Part shown: positions 18,475-27,103 of the stretch, piece after piece | How the letters are laid out: every line of letters begins with the position of its first letter | Numbering within the stretch: position 1 is the first letter of the stretch | Source: Phyllobacterium brassicacearum | GTDB lineage: Bacteria > Pseudomonadota > Alphaproteobacteria > Rhizobiales > Rhizobiaceae | Reading direction: 5' to 3' | Assembly: GCF_003010955.1 (NCBI RefSeq) | Contig: NZ_PGGO01000010.1 | Span: 62,001 to 126,000, forward strand | DNA length: 64,000 nt | Notes under the pieces: generated by a model | What the model was told of the DNA's origin: nothing | Seen by the model: only the letters and a program-made list of their open reading frames with translations | Databases searched by the model: none | Position numbers and translations under genes: made by a program

Positions 18475-19188
18475 CTAGAATGGTGCAATGGTATCGAGGA
18501 CCTGTTGTCCCCAAGGTGGCTGCTGCACTTCGCTTTGCCGCCCGCGGCCGCCGTAGGAGATTCGCGCCTCCGCGATCTTGTCATAGGATATTGTATTCTT
18601 ATGTGTGATATCCCGTGGCCTGACGACGCCGGCAACGTTCAGGATGCGCAGCTCGTTGTTGACGCGGATTTCCTGCGATCCCTGGATGACCATATTGCCG
18701 TTCGGCAGGAGGTTCGTGACGATCGCCGCCACCTGCAAATTGACCTTCTCGGACCGCTCGATCTTGCCGGTGCCCTTGGAGCTACTGTCCGAGTTCAAGT
18801 CGAGATTTCCGTCTATCGAACCGCCCGGAAAACCGCTGCCCGTTATGTCAGCTGTGGCCCCATAGACCTGTGACGAAACACGCGACCGGTTGGACTTGTT
18901 GTCGAACGTTGCTTCGTCATCCATTCTGATCACAACGGTCAACAGATCGCCGGGATTGGCCGCGCGCGGGTCACGGAAGAAATTGGCCTGCTTCTCTTGC
19001 CAGAGCGAGTATTTCTGTGGCCGCGGCTGCGTTGGATAATAGGCGGGGTCAGCAACGTTAAAGGACTGTCCGACGCCCGACCCTACCGGCGACATTGCCG
19101 GAGCGCGGTTAAAATCTCGGAAGTTGTCTGCACATCCCGAAAGGGAAAGAACACTGGTGAGGATTATCACGGGTGCCGCTTTTTTCAT
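18475..19188 (-). CDS. flgH: Flagellar L-ring lipoprotein FlgH
   Basis: FlgH forms the outer-membrane L ring. The 237-residue precursor has a lipoprotein signal with the lipobox LSGC at residues 16-19 (VLSLSGCAD), and the family blocks SLWQEKQANFFRDPRAANPG, GDLLTVVIRMDDEATFDNKS and NGNMVIQGSQEIRVNNELR. It starts inside the end of motE (4-nt overlap), so translation is coupled. Confidence 0.96.
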   Translation of the reverse strand: MKKAAPVIILTSVLSLSGCADNFRDFNRAPAMSPVGSGVGQSFNVADPAYYPTQPRPQKYSLWQEKQANFFRDPRAANPGDLLTVVIRMDDEATFDNKSNRSRVSSQVYGATADITGSGFPGGSIDGNLDLNSDSSSKGTGKIERSEKVNLQVAAIVTNLLPNGNMVIQGSQEIRVNNELRILNVAGVVRPRDITHKNTISYDKIAEARISYGGRGRQSEVQQPPWGQQVLDTIAPF

Positions 19189-19712
19189 TGGGCGGTGCTT
19201 TCTGCTGCTGGAACGACACGTGACCCGACAATGACCCGAGCAAGACGGGAGGATTTCTCGGCCGGCATTTCATTCAGGATCACGCTGGACACGCGCGGAT
19301 TGAGCTTCAGGAGTAATGCAGCCGCCGCTTCATCGCCGAGCAGCGCCATCTGTGCCGCGGCAGCGTCCGGACGCATTTTGGATATGATCCCGACAAGCGA
19401 ATCTTCGGCCTTGTCGATAAATTCATCGCGCCGCTTCAACCAGACCTCGTATTCCTTGCGCTTGGCATCAAGCTGCTCGATGCGGCTGTCAATATCTGCT
19501 CTAAGCTGGGCAAGTTCGCGCGTCTGCATGGCGTAGCGTGCGTCGGCCGCCTTGTCGGTGATATTGGTGCAATAGCGATCGATTTCCTGTCTCGCCTCAT
19601 CCTTCGACGCTGCTTCCTGTGACAGTCCGTAGGCGACCGGAAGCAGAAGCGCGGAGCTGAAGGCAAACGCAGCACAACCCATGCCGATCAATTTCTTCAT
19701 ACCCGCATTCAT
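19185..19712 (-). CDS. motE: MotC chaperone MotE
   Basis: MotE is a periplasmic chaperone specific for MotC in Sinorhizobium. The 175-residue product has a signal peptide (about residues 5-30), a coiled-coil central region rich in Arg/Glu (LAQLRADIDSRIEQLDAKRK) and the MotE/MgtE N-like segment DSLVGIISKMRPDAAAAQMA. It sits between flgI and flgH with 4-nt overlaps on both sides, the same place as in S. meliloti. An alternative start is the ATG at 19700. Confidence 0.9.
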   Translation of the reverse strand: MNAGMKKLIGMGCAAFAFSSALLLPVAYGLSQEAASKDEARQEIDRYCTNITDKAADARYAMQTRELAQLRADIDSRIEQLDAKRKEYEVWLKRRDEFIDKAEDSLVGIISKMRPDAAAAQMALLGDEAAAALLLKLNPRVSSVILNEMPAEKSSRLARVIVGSRVVPAAESTAQ

Positions 19713-20947
19713 TGCACCACCAGCTCGGCGTGCAGCGCTCCGGCCGTCTTGATGCTTTGCAGAATAGCGATGATGCCCTGCGGCTTCACACCAATCTGGT
19801 TCAGGCCTTTGACGAGGTTTTCAAGGTCGGTTCCGCCGAGAACACCAATGTTTGAGGTTTGCGTTGCTTCGATCGTCGTATTGGGTTCGACAGCAGTCTC
19901 ACCATAGGAGAAGGGCTCAGGCTGGACCACGGTTGGCGTTTCTGTCACCCGCACAGACAGGCTGCCATGGCTGATCGCAACACGTGAAATTCGCACTTTG
20001 TCGCCGATGACGACCGTGCCGGTACGCTCGTCGACTACGACACGCGCCACTTCATCCGTCACCACGGGAAGGCCCTCAATTTCCGCGAGGAAGCGGGTAG
20101 CGGAGATGTTCTTCGGCTTGCGCAGCCGGATCGATTTGGAGTCGCGTTCCTTGGCGACCGGCTGGTTGTAGCGCCGCCTGGCGAAGGCATTGATCGTGTC
20201 GGTAATGCGCACAGCTGTCGTGAAGTCAGGATCCTGCAATTCGACGACGAGTTCGTCCTGCCCGAAATTGCCGGCCACTTCCTTTTCGACCAATGCGCCG
20301 TTTGGAATGCGGCCGCTCGTCGGAACGCCCTGCGTCAGCGTGGACGCGTCGCCGGACGCGGTGAAGCCGGAGACAATCATGTTGCCCTGCGCCACCGCAT
20401 AGGTCTGTCCGTCGGCTGCCGCCAGTGGTGTCATGACCAATGTGCCGCCTGCCAGCGATGTCGCATCGCCGAGCGATGAAACCGTGATATCGATGCGGGA
20501 ACCGCGACCGGCAAAAGGCGGCAGATTGGCGGTAACGATAACGGCTGCGACATTCTTAACACGAGAATCGCCTGGCGGCGGATTGATCCCGAGATTGTCC
20601 AGCATGGCCCGCAAAGACTGTTCGGTGAAGGGCGCGCTGCGCAGGCTGTCACCCGTGCCGTTAAGGCCGATAACGAGACCGTATCCGACAAGCTGATTGT
20701 CGCGCACGCCCTGAATTTTGGCGATGTCCTTCAGCCGTGCGATCGCACCGCCCTCCCCCAGCGGTGACGCTGCGCCGCCCCATCGGCCATCGTCGGCATC
20801 CCGTTCAGCCTTTCGCCAAGCGGCTTGCGCTTCGGCAGGCGTACGGAAATCCTTGGCGTTGGCAGACGACTCGGCAGCTTGAACGATGGCAGATCCGGAT
20901 AGAAGCATCAGACCAACAGCAATTGTGAAGCGCATCACTGCCATCAT
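19709..20947 (-). CDS. flgI: Flagellar P-ring protein FlgI, with N-terminal extension
   Basis: FlgI builds the periplasmic P ring. The 412-residue precursor has a signal peptide (about residues 5-24) and the full family body from ARLKDIAKIQGVRDNQLVGY onward, with LVIGLNGTGDSLR and the C-terminal LVKGLNQIGVKPQGIIAIL. Between the predicted cleavage site and ARLKDIA there are about 45 residues (including DFRTPAEAQAAWRKAERD) that most FlgI proteins lack. The start overlaps the flgA stop. Confidence 0.95.
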   Translation of the reverse strand: MMAVMRFTIAVGLMLLSGSAIVQAAESSANAKDFRTPAEAQAAWRKAERDADDGRWGGAASPLGEGGAIARLKDIAKIQGVRDNQLVGYGLVIGLNGTGDSLRSAPFTEQSLRAMLDNLGINPPPGDSRVKNVAAVIVTANLPPFAGRGSRIDITVSSLGDATSLAGGTLVMTPLAAADGQTYAVAQGNMIVSGFTASGDASTLTQGVPTSGRIPNGALVEKEVAGNFGQDELVVELQDPDFTTAVRITDTINAFARRRYNQPVAKERDSKSIRLRKPKNISATRFLAEIEGLPVVTDEVARVVVDERTGTVVIGDKVRISRVAISHGSLSVRVTETPTVVQPEPFSYGETAVEPNTTIEATQTSNIGVLGGTDLENLVKGLNQIGVKPQGIIAILQSIKTAGALHAELVVQ

Positions 20948-21423
20948 TGCATCCCGACCTGGACAGTGCCGTCAGCCAGTATGGTGCCGGAAATGATGAT
21001 GCCACTGTCGACATTCCTCACTTTGATGAAATCCCCTGCACGCCCTGCTTCCATGGGTATACCCTTGGCTGTAATCACCAGTGCGCCGGTGTTGTAGACC
21101 AATGCCACTGGCACACCGCGCTGGATCAGGTTCGGCTCGTTGACTGCCGTCACCAGGATCGGCTGTCCCGGCAACAGAGTCTTGCGCGCCACTTTGCCGA
21201 CTAGCTGATCAACGGACATGACGTAATGACCCGCCGCACTCGCCTTGATCGTGAAGAACTTTTCCTGAAACCCTGCATTGCCGATGGTCTGGCCCGGATA
21301 GATGATCTGTGACGGCACAACGAAAGCGATGCGGTCCGCATGGGCGGCAAATGCAAAGAGTGTTACGCACAGGGCCAGCGGCCAAATGCGGATGATCCTC
21401 TTACACAGATGTCTTGCCGCCAT
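20944..21423 (-). CDS. flgA: P-ring assembly chaperone FlgA
   Basis: FlgA is a periplasmic chaperone for P-ring assembly. The start at ATG 21423 gives 159 residues and places the gene 10 nt after flgG; an upstream in-frame start would run into flgG. A signal peptide (about residues 9-28) precedes the SAF-like domain, with PSQIIYPGQTIGNAGFQEK and the C-terminal EAGRAGDFIKVRNVDSGIII. It overlaps flgI by 4 nt. Confidence 0.92.
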   Translation of the reverse strand: MAARHLCKRIIRIWPLALCVTLFAFAAHADRIAFVVPSQIIYPGQTIGNAGFQEKFFTIKASAAGHYVMSVDQLVGKVARKTLLPGQPILVTAVNEPNLIQRGVPVALVYNTGALVITAKGIPMEAGRAGDFIKVRNVDSGIIISGTILADGTVQVGMQ

Positions 21424-21433
21424 CACCAATTCC

Positions 21434-22222
21434 TCAGCGCAGATTCTTTGACACAACGGCGGCCATTTCGTCGGCAGCCTGAATGACCTTGGAATTCATT
21501 TCATATGCACGCTGGGCCGTGATCAGATCGGTGATTTCCTTGACCGGATCGACGTTGGAGTTTTCAAGATAACCCTGCTTGAGCGTCGCGTACCCAGGGT
21601 CGCCGGGCACTCCAACGACCGGGTCGCCGGAAGCATCGGTCTGGCGATAGAGGTTGTCGCCAAGCGGCTCGAGCCCTGCTTCGTTGGCGAAATTTGCGAT
21701 CTGAAGCTGTCCGAGATTCTGAAGCTCGGTCTGGTCCGCCATTTTCGCGAAGATCTGGCCGGTCTCGGTGATCTTGACTTCGATCGCGTCAGTCGGGACG
21801 ACGATGTTCGGCTCAACCAGATTGCCATCCAACGTTACGAGCTGACCCGTATCATTGGTGTTGAAGGCTCCGGCGCGGCTGTACAGCGTTTCGCCCGCCG
21901 CGTTCTGGATCTGAAACCAGCCGCGGCCGACCAAAGCAACGTCGAATGGATTTCCGGTCTGACCGAGCGCGCCCTGAATGTGCAGGTTGCGCACGGCAGC
22001 CGTCTGCACGCCAAGCCCAACCATGGCTCCCTCCGGAATGACGCTCTGGTTCGCCGCGTTCGGCACACCTGCTGTGCGCTCCGCCTGATACAACAGATCG
22101 GAGAACTCGGCTTTGGCGCGCTTGTAACCGGTCGTGTTGATATTGGCGATGTTGTTGGCAATCACTTCCAGATTGAGCTGCTGGGCATTCATGCCCGTGG
22201 CAGCGATGGTGAGCGCTTTCAT
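21434..22222 (-). CDS. flgG: Flagellar distal rod protein FlgG
   Basis: FlgG forms the distal rod of the basal body. The 262-residue protein matches the family length exactly and contains [20 protein letters not shown] at the N terminus, [20 protein letters not shown] in the middle, and the C-terminal rod helix [20 protein letters not shown]. It follows fliE by 9 nt. No signal peptide, in agreement with type III export. Confidence 0.97.
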   Translation of the reverse strand: MKALTIAATGMNAQQLNLEVIANNIANINTTGYKRAKAEFSDLLYQAERTAGVPNAANQSVIPEGAMVGLGVQTAAVRNLHIQGALGQTGNPFDVALVGRGWFQIQNAAGETLYSRAGAFNTNDTGQLVTLDGNLVEPNIVVPTDAIEVKITETGQIFAKMADQTELQNLGQLQIANFANEAGLEPLGDNLYRQTDASGDPVVGVPGDPGYATLKQGYLENSNVDPVKEITDLITAQRAYEMNSKVIQAADEMAAVVSKNLR

Positions 22223-22231
22223 GTTTGATCC

Positions 22232-22543
22232 TTAGATGGGCATGCGGCTGATTTCGAGATAGGCCTGGACGATCTTGTCGCGGATGGCGATCGCCGTTTG
22301 CAGCGACTGTTCCGCATCCATCACCGCATTGACCACGTCTCGCGTCGGCAAATCGCCGGTCATACTCTTCATGGAAACGGCCTCGGCATTTTCAAGCTTG
22401 CCACTGACCGATCCCGCGAGCTGCGACAGGACGTTGTCAAAGGAGGGTTGACCCGTGGCGGCCGGCACCGTGCCCTGCGTTACCGTCTCCGACAGCTTGG
22501 AAAGCGCGTTGCGAGTGGAAACACTGAGAAGTTGGTTTATCAT
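22232..22543 (-). CDS. fliE: Flagellar rod adapter FliE
   Basis: FliE connects the MS ring to the proximal rod and is the first rod substrate exported. The 103-residue protein has the FliE C-terminal block [20 protein letters not shown] followed by [15 protein letters not shown]. Its ATG overlaps the flgC stop by one base. The N-terminal 45 residues are Ser/Thr-rich and variable, as usual. Confidence 0.95.
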   Translation of the reverse strand: MINQLLSVSTRNALSKLSETVTQGTVPAATGQPSFDNVLSQLAGSVSGKLENAEAVSMKSMTGDLPTRDVVNAVMDAEQSLQTAIAIRDKIVQAYLEISRMPI

Positions 22544-22962
22544 CAGGAATTCCTCAAGAGATCGACGGTCATCGCAATCAATTCGCGTGCTTGCTTGACC
22601 ACCTGGAGATTGGCTTCGTAGGAGCGATTGGCTTCACGCATGTCCGCCATTTCGACGACCATGTTGACATTGGGGTATTTCACATAGCCCCTGGCATCCG
22701 CGGCCGGATGGCTGGGGTCGTATTGTTCGGTGAAGTCGGAGATGTCCTTGCCAACTTCCGCGATGCGCACCGTTTCGACGCCGGTATTCCGGTCAAGTTC
22801 GGTGGCAAAGGATACTGTCTTGCGCCGGTATGGATCGCTTCCGGCTGTCTTGCCAGTCGATTGAGCATTGGCCAGGTTTTCGGAGACGATGCGCAAACGT
22901 GTCGATTGGGCGGAGAGACCGGAGGCAGCTACCTTGAGCGCGGCTTGTAACGGATCAGACAT
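22543..22962 (-). CDS. flgC: Flagellar proximal rod protein FlgC
   Basis: FlgC is a proximal rod subunit. The 139 residues carry the N-terminal [20 protein letters not shown] motif, the PYRRK turn near residues 45-50, and the C-terminal helix [20 protein letters not shown]. It lies 4 nt downstream of flgB and overlaps fliE. Confidence 0.96.
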   Translation of the reverse strand: MSDPLQAALKVAASGLSAQSTRLRIVSENLANAQSTGKTAGSDPYRRKTVSFATELDRNTGVETVRIAEVGKDISDFTEQYDPSHPAADARGYVKYPNVNMVVEMADMREANRSYEANLQVVKQARELIAMTVDLLRNS

Positions 22963-22966
22963 GTCC

Positions 22967-23347
22967 CTAGCCCTTCACGGATGACAGCATCATGCGGTGG
23001 AATGCCTTCACGATGCTGGTGTTGAGCGCAAACTGGCGGTTGATCTCGCCGGATTTCACCATTTCTGCTTCGAGACTGACCGTGTTCTTCGAATGGTTCT
23101 GTTCGGTCACTGCATCCTTGCGCAAGACTGTCGCCGCAATGCCCGATGCATCAATCTCGAGGTGTTTCGGGTTCGTCGCTGCCATGGTCAGCTGCGTCTG
23201 TTCCAGGACGTCCTTGAAGGGCTCTACATCGCGTGCTTTGAAAGCCGGAGTGTTCGCATTGGCAACGTTACCAGAGACTGCTGCCTGTCTCACAGAAAGC
23301 CACTCGGCCTGACGCGACGCCAGATCGAACAGATGAATTCCCTGCAT
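22967..23347 (-). CDS. flgB: Flagellar proximal rod protein FlgB
   Basis: FlgB is a proximal rod subunit and the first gene of a ten-gene basal-body run. The ATG at 23347 ([20 protein letters not shown], 126 residues) is preferred over a GTG four codons upstream because GGGGA lies at the right distance before it. The family N-terminal motif [18 protein letters not shown] is clear, and the C-terminal helix [18 protein letters not shown] closes the protein. A flagellar direct-repeat box lies 56 nt upstream. Confidence 0.94.
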   Translation of the reverse strand: MQGIHLFDLASRQAEWLSVRQAAVSGNVANANTPAFKARDVEPFKDVLEQTQLTMAATNPKHLEIDASGIAATVLRKDAVTEQNHSKNTVSLEAEMVKSGEINRQFALNTSIVKAFHRMMLSSVKG

Positions 23348-23396
23348 ATCTTTCCCCACACGCCTGACCCGGTTTAATCTGGGATTAACCTATGCT

Positions 23397-23413
23397 TCCA
23401 ATCTTGCGTGAGA
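23397..23413 (-). promoter_or_regulatory. Flagellar direct-repeat box upstream of flgB
   Basis: Plus-strand TCCAAT-CTTGC-GTGAGA, 56 nt from the flgB ATG. The CTTGC core is intact and both hexamers are degenerate relative to the fliF copy. Taken alone this match would be weak; it is listed because orientation and distance agree with the other copies. Confidence 0.4.
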
Positions 23414-23474
23414 CTTGCGGCACGGTCAGTTTCGATACTTGTGTCCACAACGAGAAACATTTGCCTGGCGCAAA

Positions 23475-24047
23475 TCAGTTCGTGCGGTTGATAACCTCGC
23501 CATCGGACGTCTTGATCTGCCAGCTGCTTTCATCACTGCCGCGCTCAATCGCGACAAGCTTGCTGCCATCGGGTAAGACTGAACCTTCTTCTACGAACCA
23601 GTATCCCGTATCGTCTTCGATCATCACCAGACCACCCACCACTTCGCGCACAAGGAATACCGGTTTGTCCGGGAACGGCTGCTTGCTGGACTCTTCGATA
23701 CGGGCAAGTCTGTCTCCGGTCTGTTCCGCAGTCGTCGCTGTGGTCATCGGATCAAGGTCTTCAGCGGGCTCCTTTTGCATGGAAGAACCGGCTTTCCCGT
23801 GGGTCGCGCGTACAACTTTCTGGTTGGTTCGATTGAGCGGGTCGCGCACTTGCTTGCCCGTTGCGATGGGGTGCGGACGCGCTTCGAGAACGTCAAAATA
23901 CATCACGAAAGGCAGAACGAAGCAGATAATCGCCAGCACAAACCCTGCGGCCTTCAAATAACCGTCAAAACGCTTGTCGCGCGGCCGCGCCGCCGCTGCA
24001 GCTGCGGCAACGGCGGGTTTTCCAGGCGCCGGTTGTTGTTTCGTCAT
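23475..24047 (-). CDS. Uncharacterised single-pass membrane protein of the flagellar locus
   Basis: I do not recognise a family. The 190-residue protein has a basic, Ala-rich N terminus (residues 1-28), one membrane helix (about 33-52, AAGFVLAIICFVLPFVMYFD), a charged linker, and a compact C-terminal periplasmic domain with VFLVREVVGGLVMIEDDTGY and LPDGSKLVAIERG, probably beta-rich. The ATG at 24047 overlaps the fliI stop by 4 nt, so it is made together with the export ATPase and lies between fliI and flgB. It is probably a rhizobial flagellar accessory protein; a role in basal-body assembly is inference. Confidence 0.8.
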   Translation of the reverse strand: MTKQQPAPGKPAVAAAAAAARPRDKRFDGYLKAAGFVLAIICFVLPFVMYFDVLEARPHPIATGKQVRDPLNRTNQKVVRATHGKAGSSMQKEPAEDLDPMTTATTAEQTGDRLARIEESSKQPFPDKPVFLVREVVGGLVMIEDDTGYWFVEEGSVLPDGSKLVAIERGSDESSWQIKTSDGEVINRTN

Positions 24048-25420
24048 GATTGCTCCCTTGGTCTGAGCGCCGAGGCAAGATCACTGTAAGGATCCTGGGC
24101 CAGCGGCGAAGCGGGCCTCTGTTGCATGGCGTCATAGATGAGCGGGACCAGGTGGACTGCCTGATCGATGAGAGGATCGCTCCCGGCTTGGTACGCGCCG
24201 ATCATCCGCAGATCCCTGGTTTCCTCAAAGCGTGCGACCAGTCCTCGCAAGCTTGTAGCAAGTTTCGCCTGTTCCGCCGTCCAGTTGTGCTGGGCAAGCC
24301 GTGAGATCGACCCAAGAATATCAATCGCCGGAAATCGACCTTGGGCGGCAATACCGCGATCGAGCACTATATGGCCGTCCAGCGTTCCGCGAATGGCATC
24401 CGATACCGGATCATTGTGATCGTCACCGTCAACAAGAACCGCGTAGATACCGGTGATCGTACCATTTCCCACGAGACCTGGCCCGGCTCGTTCGAGCAAG
24501 CGTGGCAGTTGGCTGAAGACGCTCGGTGGGTAACCACGCGAAACCGGCGGCTCTCCCGCGGCAATGGCGATTTCGCGTGCGGCGTGGGCAAAGCGTGTGA
24601 TCGAGTCGACGATCAGCAGGACATTGTCGCCGCGATCGCGAAAATACTCGGCAATGGCCGTCGCGGTATTGGGCGCAAGCCGGCGCATCATTGGACTTTC
24701 GTCGCCCGTGGCAATCACAGCGATCGTCTTGTGGAGCTTGCCTGCCATGGTGCCTTCGAGCATGTCCCGCACTTCGCGGCCGCGCTCGCCGGTCAACGCC
24801 AGCACCACCGTGTCGAAATCAGTGGCTTTGGTCATCATGGCGAGCAGCGTCGACTTGCCGACACCGGAGCCGGCAAAGACACCCATACGCTGGCCGAAAC
24901 ACATCGGCACAAACACATCCACTACATTGACGCCGGTGCGCAGTCCCATCTCAACCCGTCCTCGATCCATGGCCGATGGTGCAGGGCAATCGACCGGCCC
25001 CGGATCGGTCCCAGCAGACAGGAGACCCTTGCCGTCGAGCGGTCTTCCAAGAGCATTGATCACCCTCCCCCTCCAGTCGGGTGCAGGGGCAATCCGGAAC
25101 GGTCCTTCGGGGAAAACCGGCGTTCCCAACGCTGGTACAATGCGGTCATCGAACGGCTTGACCAGCACTCTCGTCTGTTCAAGCCTGACCACCTCTGCCG
25201 GGTGAAGCTGGTTATCATAGCGGATCATCACGAGATCCCCGAGCTGCGCCCTGTCCGAGATCCCCCGGACGCCGATTGCCGAGCGCGAGACTTCGTTGAC
25301 GTAGCCGCCTGTCACAACCGGGGCGCGTTCCTGGCTGAACTGGGAGACGAGCTTTGCGAGTGCCTCGATACTGCCGGTCCTGCCCTTCATCGTCTGCAAG
25401 GCGGATTCAAGAGCCTGCAT
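24044..25420 (-). CDS. fliI: Flagellar export ATPase FliI
   Basis: FliI is the ATPase of the flagellar type III export apparatus. The start is placed at ATG 25420 (458 residues); a TTG two codons upstream is less likely. Walker A is GSGVGKST near residues 184-191, Walker B is NVLLIVDSITRFAHAAREIA near 264, and the F1-like signature PPSVFSQLPRLLERAG follows. It lies 42 nt after flgF and overlaps the downstream membrane-protein gene. Confidence 0.97.
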   Translation of the reverse strand: MQALESALQTMKGRTGSIEALAKLVSQFSQERAPVVTGGYVNEVSRSAIGVRGISDRAQLGDLVMIRYDNQLHPAEVVRLEQTRVLVKPFDDRIVPALGTPVFPEGPFRIAPAPDWRGRVINALGRPLDGKGLLSAGTDPGPVDCPAPSAMDRGRVEMGLRTGVNVVDVFVPMCFGQRMGVFAGSGVGKSTLLAMMTKATDFDTVVLALTGERGREVRDMLEGTMAGKLHKTIAVIATGDESPMMRRLAPNTATAIAEYFRDRGDNVLLIVDSITRFAHAAREIAIAAGEPPVSRGYPPSVFSQLPRLLERAGPGLVGNGTITGIYAVLVDGDDHNDPVSDAIRGTLDGHIVLDRGIAAQGRFPAIDILGSISRLAQHNWTAEQAKLATSLRGLVARFEETRDLRMIGAYQAGSDPLIDQAVHLVPLIYDAMQQRPASPLAQDPYSDLASALRPREQS

Positions 25421-25462
25421 GACCAACCGATTTGCTCACTACGATTGCGGAGGATCGATCCG

Positions 25463-26185
25463 TCACGTCTTGGATCCGAGTGTTTTGATGGCTTCCGTGT
25501 AGGTGTTCTCATTACCGCGAAGCAACGCATCAACGCGCTCGAAGGCGCGGGTCACACTCATCAGACGCGTCATTTCGCTGATTGCGTCAACGTTCGAGCC
25601 TTCGATTGAACCCTGGATGACCCCTGCATCGGGATTGTCCAAAACCGGTTGCGCCGCAACGCTTGGTATGACCGCCGAATTGTCAAAATAGGTCAGTTTG
25701 GCGTTGGGGCTGATTGTGAAGAGCCCGATTGCGCCCAGTTGCCGCCCACCCTGATAAACGGCGCCATCCGATGAAATGTCCGGAGGTCCGCCGTTCGGAT
25801 CGATTGTCAGCGGCTGTCCGGCTGCATCGAGAATGGGATATCCCTTGACCGACAGCAATTCGCCGGTCGTCGACATCTGCATACGCCCGTCACGCGTATA
25901 AACCTGCCCGGCAGGCGATTGCAAAGCGAACCAGACGTCGCCTTTGGCAGCCACGTCGAGCGGGTTGCCGGTCTCGGTGATGGGACCAGGTTGGGTCTTG
26001 ATGTAGCTTTCCCCTGCCGAAACAAAGCTCGACTCTTTGGCCGCCTTTGAGACCATGGTTTCAAATTTCATGCCCGTGGCGCGAAAGCCCGGCGTGGACA
26101 TGTTCGCCACATTCTGCGCAAGCACATCAAGACGGCGCTCAAGCGAAATTTGTGAGGAAAGCCCTACATAGATCGAATTTTCCAT
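25463..26185 (-). CDS. flgF: Flagellar proximal rod protein FlgF
   Basis: FlgF is a proximal rod subunit. The 240 residues show the rod-family N terminus (LERRLDVLAQNVANMSTPGF), the central GDVWFALQSPAGQVYTRDG, and the C-terminal SEMTRLMSVTRAFERVDALL helix. The ATG overlaps the stop of the preceding DUF1217 gene by one base. Confidence 0.95.
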   Translation of the reverse strand: MENSIYVGLSSQISLERRLDVLAQNVANMSTPGFRATGMKFETMVSKAAKESSFVSAGESYIKTQPGPITETGNPLDVAAKGDVWFALQSPAGQVYTRDGRMQMSTTGELLSVKGYPILDAAGQPLTIDPNGGPPDISSDGAVYQGGRQLGAIGLFTISPNAKLTYFDNSAVIPSVAAQPVLDNPDAGVIQGSIEGSNVDAISEMTRLMSVTRAFERVDALLRGNENTYTEAIKTLGSKT

Positions 26186-26964
26186 CAGCGCCCACCCAGC
26201 TTGAAGGATTGCAAGGTTGCCAGAATGCTTGCGGAAATCCCGATCGTTGATGCCCCCCCCAACAACGAGGGAATGCTGGTGGTCGTTGTTGGATTCTTCA
26301 TTTCGTACATGGCTGTGAAGCGCGTCAGCAGTTTGTTGAGCTTTGCCGGATCCTTGAGATCATCCAGATCAAGCTTTTCCTCCACCAGTTTGGCCTGGCG
26401 GTCGATATCCAGATTGGAGGTCTGGGTGGGCAGGTTGAACGTGGTCTGAAAAACCTGAAGCAGCGCCTTGTCGCCGAGAATTTGATAGGGACTGGTTATT
26501 GTCGGGGCCTTGCGCGCAAAATATAGTGCCAGCCGGACACCCTCATTCTGCTGTCCTGTCTCGACCTCGAGCGTCTGACGGACATATTTGTCGACGAGCG
26601 GCTGTAGAACCGTTGCCTGGCTGGTCGTCTTGTCCCCGAGCTTGGCGAAGTTGAAGGCGGTAGCGAATTCCTTGTAACGCGTATCTGTCAGTTTGTTGGC
26701 AAAGCTCTCCGGATCCTCGATCCCCTCGGTCAAGACCTTCCTGACGAAGGCCTTTGCGTAGGCCATGTCTTCAAGGCCGTAGGCCTTCATGGCGTATTTG
26801 TACAACCGGTCGTTCTTCATGAAATCGTCGATTGATTTCACCTTGCCAATGTTTTTCAGGTAATAGTCGCTGTCGCGCTGCACCAACGGCTCTTTGGAAA
26901 CACGGGCAAGCGAGCGTGGCAGGTCCTTGGCGATCAGCTGGTAGCTCGTCATAGTATTGATCAT
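26185..26964 (-). CDS. DUF1217 flagellar-locus protein
   Basis: The 259-residue product belongs to the DUF1217 family, which rhizobia encode in flagellar clusters and some of which occur as repeated domains. It is mainly helical, with YYLKNIGKVKSIDDFMKNDR and AMKAYGLEDMAYAKAFVRKV typical of the family, and ends in a Ser/Gly-rich tail like an axial flagellar protein. There is no signal peptide, so export by the flagellar apparatus is plausible. First gene of DUF1217-flgF-fliI-orf, with a flagellar box 45 nt upstream. The exact role is not known to me. Confidence 0.85.
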   Translation of the reverse strand: MINTMTSYQLIAKDLPRSLARVSKEPLVQRDSDYYLKNIGKVKSIDDFMKNDRLYKYAMKAYGLEDMAYAKAFVRKVLTEGIEDPESFANKLTDTRYKEFATAFNFAKLGDKTTSQATVLQPLVDKYVRQTLEVETGQQNEGVRLALYFARKAPTITSPYQILGDKALLQVFQTTFNLPTQTSNLDIDRQAKLVEEKLDLDDLKDPAKLNKLLTRFTAMYEMKNPTTTTSIPSLLGGASTIGISASILATLQSFKLGGR

Positions 26965-27002
26965 GATGCGCCTTTCCCGAACTGTTTACCCATATCTGTC
27001 AA

Positions 27003-27019
27003 ATCAAGCTTGCCTGAAG
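27003..27019 (-). promoter_or_regulatory. Flagellar direct-repeat box upstream of the DUF1217 gene
   Basis: Plus-strand ATCAAG-CTTGC-CTGAAG, 39 nt from the end of the gene start region (first ATG at 26964). AAGCTTGC and GAAG are shared with the fliF copy at identical spacing. Same orientation as the other copies. Confidence 0.5.
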
Positions 27020-27036
27020 CTGTCGGGATGATCACC

Positions 27037-27060
27037 GGTGCAGGGCGGGACACCTGCACC
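27037..27060 (-). terminator. Perfect 8-bp hairpin after the LysM gene
   Basis: GGTGCAGG-N8-CCTGCACC lies 44 nt past the stop of the LysM gene and just upstream of the DUF1217 promoter box. It probably ends the LysM transcript, although no T tract follows, so factor-dependent termination or an operator role is also possible. Confidence 0.45.
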
Positions 27061-27103
27061 GTATGCGATCCAGATCGGGACAAATCAGCCGGTCAGACTT
27101 CCT

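Noticed and set aside
24341-25609. 422-codon plus-strand open frame antisense to fliI and flgF
   Set aside because: A shadow of the coding strand in GC-rich DNA; residue content is His/Arg/Gly-heavy with no domain, whereas fliI on the other strand is certain. Long antisense frames at 46851-47780 and 48340-49584 were dropped for the same reason.
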